21,869 bases of DNA, taken from IMG/VR virus record IMGVR_UViG_3300020452_000372, positions 1-21,869 of that record; one strand, written 5' to 3'. Numbering within the stretch: position 1 is the stretch's first letter; each line of letters begins with the position of its first letter. Below the pieces are notes generated by a model. It worked only from the letters and a program-made list of their open reading frames with translations, had not been told where the DNA came from and searched no databases. The translations under genes and the position numbers were made by a program. The stretch comes from a virus. Below, one piece after another: positions 17,175 through 21,869 of this stretch.

Positions 17175-17201
17175 AAACATAGCAAATCTTAAATTCTAAA
17201 A

Positions 17202-18785
17202 ATGGCTGCGATTATAACTGATCAGTTGAGAATTAAGAATGCGAGAACGTTTATAGATAAGATTCGTTCCTCGACAGATTCTTACTATACCTTCATAGGT
17301 CTTCCAAATGCTGTAGAAAACAAATCCGACTGGGATAGTAGTCCTCCTGCTCCTAGGGATTGTTTTGATGACGAAAACTTCTATTGGGACACTATGATCG
17401 CAATGAAGAAGATTTCTGCTGATGACATTAGACCTGTTGTTCGCAAATTAGGTTGGGCATCTGCAACAATTTATGACATGTATAGGCATGACATAAACAG
17501 GAATAATTTATCAGATTCCTCAAATAAGACTAGTTTATATTCTTCTAACTTTTATGTTGTAAATAGTGAATTTAGAGTTTATATTTGTTTGCATAATGGT
17601 ATTGATCCAGAAAACCCAAATGGTAAACCATCTCTAGATGAACCAAAATTCACTGATTTAGAACCTCGTGTTGCTGGTACTTCTGGTGATGGATACATCT
17701 GGAAGTATCTTTATACTATTAGTCCTAGTGATATTATTAAATTTGACTCTCTTAACTTTATTCCTCTTCCTGTAGATTGGGAGACAAATAGTGATTTTAC
17801 ACCTACTAGAAATAACGCTAAAACTAGTGGTCAAATAAAGGTTGCTACTATTGCTAATAGGGGATATCTTGTTGGTCCTGCCAACACGACATATACAAGG
17901 GTTCCAATTAAAGGTGATGGATATGGTGCTGAGTGTACCATTGTTATAAACAACGACTCTAAAGTAGAATCAATTACTATCTCAAATGGTGGTAGTGATT
18001 ATACTTATGGATCAGTCGATTTAGTTGCAGGTAATGTTCCTGTTGGTAATACTACACCAATCTTTAATATTATTATTCCTCCAGCAGGAGGTCATGGATA
18101 TGACGTTTATAGGGAATTAGGTGCATCAAACGTACTAATCTTCTCTAGAATTGAAAATGACGATTCAAACCCAGACTTTGTTACAGGAACAAAGGTTGCT
18201 AGAATTGGAATTGTTGAAAATCCACAGGCATTTGAATCTACTTCAGTAATTTCAGATGATAGAGCAAGTGCTGTTAATGGAATAATTTTAAAAGGATTAT
18301 CTCCAAATGATGATGATTATAAAACTACAACTTTTGAATCAAATTCATATATTACTCAGCAAGTTGGAACTGGACAAACTGCTGTAGGAAGAGTTGTATC
18401 TTATGATAAAACTACAGGTGTTCTCAGATATTGGCAGGATAGATCTTTAGTTGGATTTAATACTGACGGTACACAAAAGACATCTCCTACATATGGATAT
18501 GGACTAAACGATTTTACAGGAACTACTGCTACTGGTGGTAACTTAAAAATTGTAGGTGGTACAAAAGACTTATATATAGACAACGGATTCGGATCAATCA
18601 GTAATCCTGGTATAAGTACCGTCATAAATAATAAAACATACTACTTGGGTCAAACCTTTATTAAAGGTGTAGCGAACCCAGAGGTTGAAAAGTACAGTGG
18701 TACTATCCTCTATGTTGATAATAGACCTTCTATTACTAGGTCCGCCAATCAACGAGAAGACATTAAAGTCATTTTGCAATTCTAA
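17202..18785 (+). CDS. 8: Baseplate wedge subunit gp8
   Basis: The 527-residue protein is recognised as gp8, the peripheral wedge subunit (a dimer per wedge in T4). Two blocks match T4 gp8 as I recall it: GDGYIWKYLYTISPSDI (from 162; T4 GDGYVWEYLFEIPPDV) and the C-terminus ILYVDNRPSITRSANQREDI...LQF (T4 MIYMENRPPIIMAMDQTEEI...FTF). Also shared are the N-terminal helix with SYYTFIG and the TGTKVARIGIVENP strand (T4 GFRQISIITNP). It is about 190 residues longer than T4 gp8 (334). Extra sequence at about 210-290 contains GxGY-type repeats (ANRGYLVGP, GDGYGAECTI, GGSDYTYG) like those in the giant protein; a second expansion lies at about 345-500. No clear Shine-Dalgarno site precedes the ATG. Its place directly after the gp7-like gene matches T4 gene order. 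Confidence 0.92.
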   Translation: MAAIITDQLRIKNARTFIDKIRSSTDSYYTFIGLPNAVENKSDWDSSPPAPRDCFDDENFYWDTMIAMKKISADDIRPVVRKLGWASATIYDMYRHDINRNNLSDSSNKTSLYSSNFYVVNSEFRVYICLHNGIDPENPNGKPSLDEPKFTDLEPRVAGTSGDGYIWKYLYTISPSDIIKFDSLNFIPLPVDWETNSDFTPTRNNAKTSGQIKVATIANRGYLVGPANTTYTRVPIKGDGYGAECTIVINNDSKVESITISNGGSDYTYGSVDLVAGNVPVGNTTPIFNIIIPPAGGHGYDVYRELGASNVLIFSRIENDDSNPDFVTGTKVARIGIVENPQAFESTSVISDDRASAVNGIILKGLSPNDDDYKTTTFESNSYITQQVGTGQTAVGRVVSYDKTTGVLRYWQDRSLVGFNTDGTQKTSPTYGYGLNDFTGTTATGGNLKIVGGTKDLYIDNGFGSISNPGISTVINNKTYYLGQTFIKGVANPEVEKYSGTILYVDNRPSITRSANQREDIKVILQF

Positions 18786-18803
18786 GGGAATCATTTAAAA
18801 GAT

Positions 18804-21800
18804 ATGGCACAAGAAACTAATCTCAATGTATCACCTTATTTTGACGATTTTGATGCAGAGAAGAATTTCCATAAAGTATTATTCAAGCCAGGATTGCCAA
18901 TTCAGGCTAGAGAATTAACAACATTACAGTCAATTCTTCAAAATCAGGTAGAGCAAGTAGGAACTCACCTGTTTAAGGAAGGGTCTTGTGTTATTCCAGG
19001 TCAAATAAACTATAATAACAACTTATTTGCAGTTGAAGTTGAAGAGAGTTTTTTAGGTACAAACGTATTAGACTATGCTGAGAATTTAACAAATGAAATA
19101 ATTAGTGGATCTAATTCTGGCGTAAAAGCAAAGATTATAGATTTTATGGAGCCAGAATTCTCCACAAGAGGATATGTTACTTTATTCCTAAGTTATCTTG
19201 GATCTGGTATTAATGATAAAGATGTTTTTGATGATAATGAGACTTTACTACTTAAAGAAAATGTAGTAGCTGGAGTAGCACAGATAACCTTACAAGCAGG
19301 ACAAGGTTGTGCTAAAACTGCTCCTACTAATTCTACGTCAGTTGGATCTGCAGTATTCATATCTGAAGGTGTATATTTTATAAGAGGACAGTTTGTAAGA
19401 GTCGAAGACGAGACGTTGATTCTTGATCCTCATGATGCTGATCCAACATTTAGAGTTGGTCTGGAGATTACAGAAGAGATAGTTACTTCAAGTAAAGATC
19501 AGTCTTTAACTGATAATGCTAAAGGATTTAATAACTTTGCTGCTCCTGGTGCAGATAGATTAAAGCTTAGTGTAAAATTAGGTAAGAGATCTCTAGATTC
19601 TGACAAGAATGAGAACTTTGTTGAGTTGATGGTTATAAATGGGGGTTCAGTATCTCATATTGATGATAAGATCAAGTATAATGAACTTGGAAATGAATTA
19701 GCAAGAAGAACATATAGTCATGCTGGTGATTTTTATGTAAAACCTTTTACAATCTCTGCAAAAGAGTCATTAAATGATAACAAAGGTAATAATGGTGTAT
19801 TTGGTATAAATCAATTAACTTATGGTAATAGTACACCAAGTCCAGATTTAGGTACATATAAGATATCTCCAGGTAAAGCATTTATTAAAGGATTTGAAGT
19901 TCCTGTAAGAAATGTTGTATATCTAGATTTTGAAAAGACAAGAGTCAAAAAGGTATTAAAAAATCAAGCAGTAAACTACTATACAGGGCCAACTCTAACT
20001 GTTAATAGAGCGTATGGTTGCCCTAGAATAGGATTTACAACAACTTCTAGTATTAGTCTTAGAGACTCTAGAATTGGTGCTAATGCTCATGTTGCATCAG
20101 GTAAAGAGATTGGTGTTGCGAGAGTATATGATTATGCATTAGAGTCTGGATCATATTCTTCAGCACTTCCAGCAACTAATGAGTTTGATGTAACACTTTA
20201 CGATATACAACCATATACTGAGATAACAGTAAACCAAGCAGTAACTTTAACTGTACCTACTTTTATTAAAGGTAAGTCCAGTGGTTCAACAGCACACCTA
20301 AGGTTTGGAACTACTACTGGAATTATAACTGCTTATAACTCAAGTGGATCATTTTCACCAGGTGAAAAATTAATCTTTAACGGTGTAGACGATAACAGAA
20401 TTGCCACAGCAATAACAGCACATTCTATAGGTGCAGTTGAGTCTATTCATAGTGCAGTTGGTGTAGGTACATTTAATGCTGATGTTAAACAATTTACAAA
20501 GATCGCTTTTGGTAATGTAAATATCACTCCAAAATCTGGAACAGCACCTGGAATATCAACAGTTACAATTACTGGTGGTGGATTTAGAAATAGGGTAAAA
20601 GCAGGTGATTTAGTATCATTTACCAATCCCCTATTGGGCAATACATCAGTTAAGACAATTGCTACAGTTTCTAGTTATGTTGATGATAGTAATATTATTA
20701 TTGCAGGTGTAACTACAGTTGCAGGTGTTTGTGACGGTGGTCTTCCTTCTTCAGCAGCTCAACCAGTTGACTTTGAATGGATAGGATCTAAATTCCAATC
20801 ATCCACAGACAATAGTCTTTATACACCACTACCTAAATCATGGGTTGCTGATGTTGATTTAACAGAGTCTAATATAACAATTAGAAAGGAATATGATGTA
20901 ACTATTACTGCTAATGCTACTAATACTATACAGGCAGGGCAGAATGAGACATTCTTAGCATATGATGAAGAAAGATATGTTTTAACTAATGATGCAGGTG
21001 TTACTGAAGAATTAACACCAGATAAATTACGTTTTACAAATGGTGGTAGAGAATTAAGAATATTTGGATTATCTGCTACTGCAGGATCTGCAAGATTAGT
21101 TGCTACTCTTAATAAAATCAATATTAAGAATAAAGTTAAAAATAGAATAAGAACCAACTCAATTATTGTTAATAAGTCCAAATTAGTAACTTCTGGTGTT
21201 GGTACAACCTCATTAAATGATGGATTAAGTTATGGTAATTATGGTTATGGATTAAGGGTTCAGGATACTGATATTTGTCTTGGAGAACCAGATGTAACTA
21301 AAGTTTATGGTGTATTTGAGTCTGGTGGTACTGCAGATCCATTAATCCCATCTGTTACTGTATTCAACATGAATGGTCCAACAGGACGTGTTGATGACTT
21401 AATTTCTGGTGAGGAATTTGTTGGTAAAACAACAGGTGCAATAGGTCTCTATATTGAGCGAATTAACAGTGCCAAAGCAGCATTTGTATACTTAAGTGAT
21501 TTAAGATTTGAATTAAATGAGCAAATTGAATTTGTTGAGAGTGGTATAGTCGCTACTATTAATGATTTTGATCCTGGTGACAATAATATTATGGAGAGAT
21601 TTAGTTTAGATAGTGGACAAAGAGAAACTATTTGTGACTATGCTCGTCTTATTAGAAAACCTAATTCTAAAGATCCTAGGAAAAAATTAAGAGTTATTTT
21701 TGAATCTGCAGAATATGCATCTACTGATGATGGTGATATAACGACTGTTTCATCATATGATCAAATTGATTATTGTGTATTGCCTGATGTCAGAGAAGGT

Positions 21801-21869
21801 ACACGATTAAGTGATATTATTGATATTAGACCAAGAGTAACTAATTTTGATTTAAATTCAACTGCGGTA
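18804..21869 (+). CDS. DUF4815-type virion structural protein (partial, 3' end beyond window)
   Basis: The frame opens at ATG 18804 and stays open for 1022 codons to the last base, so the C-terminus is missing. The start is supported by the family-like N-terminus: NLNVSPYFDDFD (6-17), then FHKVLFKPGLPIQARELTTL and QSILQNQVEQVG, a helix seen at the beginning of these phage proteins. Near the window's end is the other characteristic block: FSLDSGQRETICDYARLIR (from about residue 933), YDQIDYCVLPD and DIIDIRPRV (about 1004-1012). The middle is beta-rich. AAGGGA at 18784-18789 is a possible but distant ribosome site (14 bases). It lies 18 bases after gene 8, where T4 has genes 9-12. I infer a peripheral baseplate or fibre-attachment component; the exact role is not known. 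Confidence 0.85.
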   Translation, partial: MAQETNLNVSPYFDDFDAEKNFHKVLFKPGLPIQARELTTLQSILQNQVEQVGTHLFKEGSCVIPGQINYNNNLFAVEVEESFLGTNVLDYAENLTNEIISGSNSGVKAKIIDFMEPEFSTRGYVTLFLSYLGSGINDKDVFDDNETLLLKENVVAGVAQITLQAGQGCAKTAPTNSTSVGSAVFISEGVYFIRGQFVRVEDETLILDPHDADPTFRVGLEITEEIVTSSKDQSLTDNAKGFNNFAAPGADRLKLSVKLGKRSLDSDKNENFVELMVINGGSVSHIDDKIKYNELGNELARRTYSHAGDFYVKPFTISAKESLNDNKGNNGVFGINQLTYGNSTPSPDLGTYKISPGKAFIKGFEVPVRNVVYLDFEKTRVKKVLKNQAVNYYTGPTLTVNRAYGCPRIGFTTTSSISLRDSRIGANAHVASGKEIGVARVYDYALESGSYSSALPATNEFDVTLYDIQPYTEITVNQAVTLTVPTFIKGKSSGSTAHLRFGTTTGIITAYNSSGSFSPGEKLIFNGVDDNRIATAITAHSIGAVESIHSAVGVGTFNADVKQFTKIAFGNVNITPKSGTAPGISTVTITGGGFRNRVKAGDLVSFTNPLLGNTSVKTIATVSSYVDDSNIIIAGVTTVAGVCDGGLPSSAAQPVDFEWIGSKFQSSTDNSLYTPLPKSWVADVDLTESNITIRKEYDVTITANATNTIQAGQNETFLAYDEERYVLTNDAGVTEELTPDKLRFTNGGRELRIFGLSATAGSARLVATLNKINIKNKVKNRIRTNSIIVNKSKLVTSGVGTTSLNDGLSYGNYGYGLRVQDTDICLGEPDVTKVYGVFESGGTADPLIPSVTVFNMNGPTGRVDDLISGEEFVGKTTGAIGLYIERINSAKAAFVYLSDLRFELNEQIEFVESGIVATINDFDPGDNNIMERFSLDSGQRETICDYARLIRKPNSKDPRKKLRVIFESAEYASTDDGDITTVSSYDQIDYCVLPDVREGTRLSDIIDIRPRVTNFDLNSTAV

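Noticed and set aside
17169-17201. A terminator between the giant gene and gene 8
   Set aside because: The gap is AT-rich without an inverted repeat or GC-rich stem.
20819-21181. A 120-codon frame on the minus strand with a hydrophobic start
   Set aside because: It lies wholly inside the DUF4815-type gene on the opposite strand. Its hydrophobicity comes from reading AT-rich plus-strand codons in reverse, and it has no ribosome site.

Overview
The window is a block of tail-baseplate genes from a T4-like (contractile-tailed) marine bacteriophage. Three genes match the T4 baseplate wedge: gp25, gp6 and gp8. They lie on one strand in tight order, and a giant gene occupies the gp7 position between gp6 and gp8. 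The DNA is AT-rich, roughly one third GC by eye. The gp25 and gp6 proteins resemble those of cyanomyoviruses infecting Prochlorococcus or Synechococcus. The YHYH-type domain, the DUF4815-type protein and the many GIGTT/GIST-flavoured beta repeats also fit that group. A T4-like phage of another marine host, such as Pelagibacter, cannot be excluded because no host marker is present.

Layout, all on the + strand: the last 14 codons of an unidentified upstream gene (1-45); gene 25 (68-469); gene 6 (473-2380); one open reading frame of 4927 codons (2385-17168), two thirds of the window; gene 8 (17202-18785); and the first 1022 codons of a DUF4815-type structural protein (18804 to the window end, still open). 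The five intergenic gaps are 22, 3, 4, 33 and 18 bases. There is no gene-free stretch over 300 bases, and I see no RNA gene, mobile element, CRISPR array or convincing terminator.

How the genes work together: in T4, six wedges surround the hub, and gp25, gp6, gp7, gp8 and gp53 build each wedge. Two gp6 chains and one gp7 chain form the intertwined wedge core. gp25 contacts the sheath and gp8 sits peripherally. The giant protein begins with sequence resembling the C-terminal part of T4 gp7 (DFYSSKG, residues 191-197). It resumes that resemblance only about 2300 residues later (around 2585-2640). I therefore read it as a gp7 equivalent whose conserved core is split by a very long chain of inserted beta-rich modules: GxGY-type repeats, hairpin modules, a YHYH-like domain and a tail-fibre-type jelly roll. 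A second long module chain follows the second core block, including a Cys/His/YPR repeat array near 12.1-15.0 kb. gene 8 carries extra GxGY repeats of the same kind. The DUF4815-type gene occupies the place where T4 has genes 9-12.

The best candidate for something under-described is this giant modular wedge protein (about 0.5 MDa). It may merge the wedge core with the receptor-contacting or decorating functions that T4 puts on separate proteins. Comparisons with T4 proteins are from memory of those sequences, not from a search.
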